Positions 63,821 to 64,000 of a stretch of DNA of 64,000 nt are shown piece after piece. The position numbers were made by a program, and so were the translations under genes. The first letter of the stretch is position 1. The number at the start of each line of letters is the position of its first letter. The notes beneath the pieces are model-generated. The model was not told where the DNA came from. It did no database searches and saw nothing but the letters and a program-made list of their open reading frames with translations. This DNA is from Symbiodinium natans (lineage: Eukaryota; Sar; Dinophyceae; Suessiales; Symbiodiniaceae), in NCBI GenBank assembly GCA_905221605.1, contig CAJNDS010000657.1:120001-184000 (forward strand), given 5' to 3'.

Positions 63821-64000
63821 GCGACATGGAGGGGCAATAAGGGTAGGAGAGGGCAGAGGGACATGCTCCGAACAAGGCCTGATGATCCTTTGCCAAATTG
63901 CGAGATCAACTCGTCACCATCGACCCGCACTGGTATCGCGACGTGCGCCAAAAGGGGAAACAGCACGATCAGCTGGAAGTGAACACGGATGTAGCAAGAA

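Overview
The window looks like dinoflagellate nuclear DNA, most likely Suessiales or Symbiodiniaceae-like. The evidence is TTTAGGG-type telomere repeats, very short exons, GT-AG and GC-AG introns with AG|G acceptors, a lipase fused to NGRVVAVP-type repeats, a PDZ-like gene whose introns are small mobile elements, and a spliced-leader-like relic in one 5' leader. I see no bacterial-style operon, rRNA, tRNA or CRISPR. The taxon is an inference; no search was run.

From 1 to about 56.9 kb the DNA is packed with interstitial telomere-like arrays in both orientations (CCCTAAA and TTTAGGG, with variants TTTGGGG, CCCCTAAA and CCCCCTAAA). At least eleven families of short inverted-repeat elements (called M1 to M11 here) lie between them. 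This is not a chromosome end: arrays flip orientation dozens of times. A recurrent layout is CCCTAAA array, a 40-110 bp GC-rich unique island, then TTTAGGG array. Many islands read as protein exons, mostly on the minus strand. A splice acceptor lies just upstream, and the donor is the first GT of the array (G|GTTTAGGG). I therefore read much of this region as intron-rich genes whose introns carry inverted telomeric arrays. Short GC-rich islands are often open in several frames, so single exons are moderate or low confidence. Two chains with consistent phase (21.9-23.2 kb and 46.6-50.6 kb) are stronger.

Best-supported genes, all on the minus strand: (i) a PDZ-like three-exon gene at 26.8-27.7 kb whose two introns are both M1 elements; (ii) a class 3 lipase gene at 46.6-50.6 kb with propeller-like N-terminal repeats; (iii) its broken paralogue at 42.4-43.1 kb, lacking the catalytic domain, inside an older segmental duplication (about 40.6-44.7 kb against 44.95-50.5 kb); (iv) a leucine-rich-repeat protein at 56.9-59.7 kb; (v) a multi-pass membrane protein at 61.5-64 kb. 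The last two sit in almost array-free DNA.

The most unusual features are the telomere-repeat introns, the M1 introns with target-site duplications, and direct presence/absence evidence that telomeric arrays were inserted into, or grew from, other repeats.
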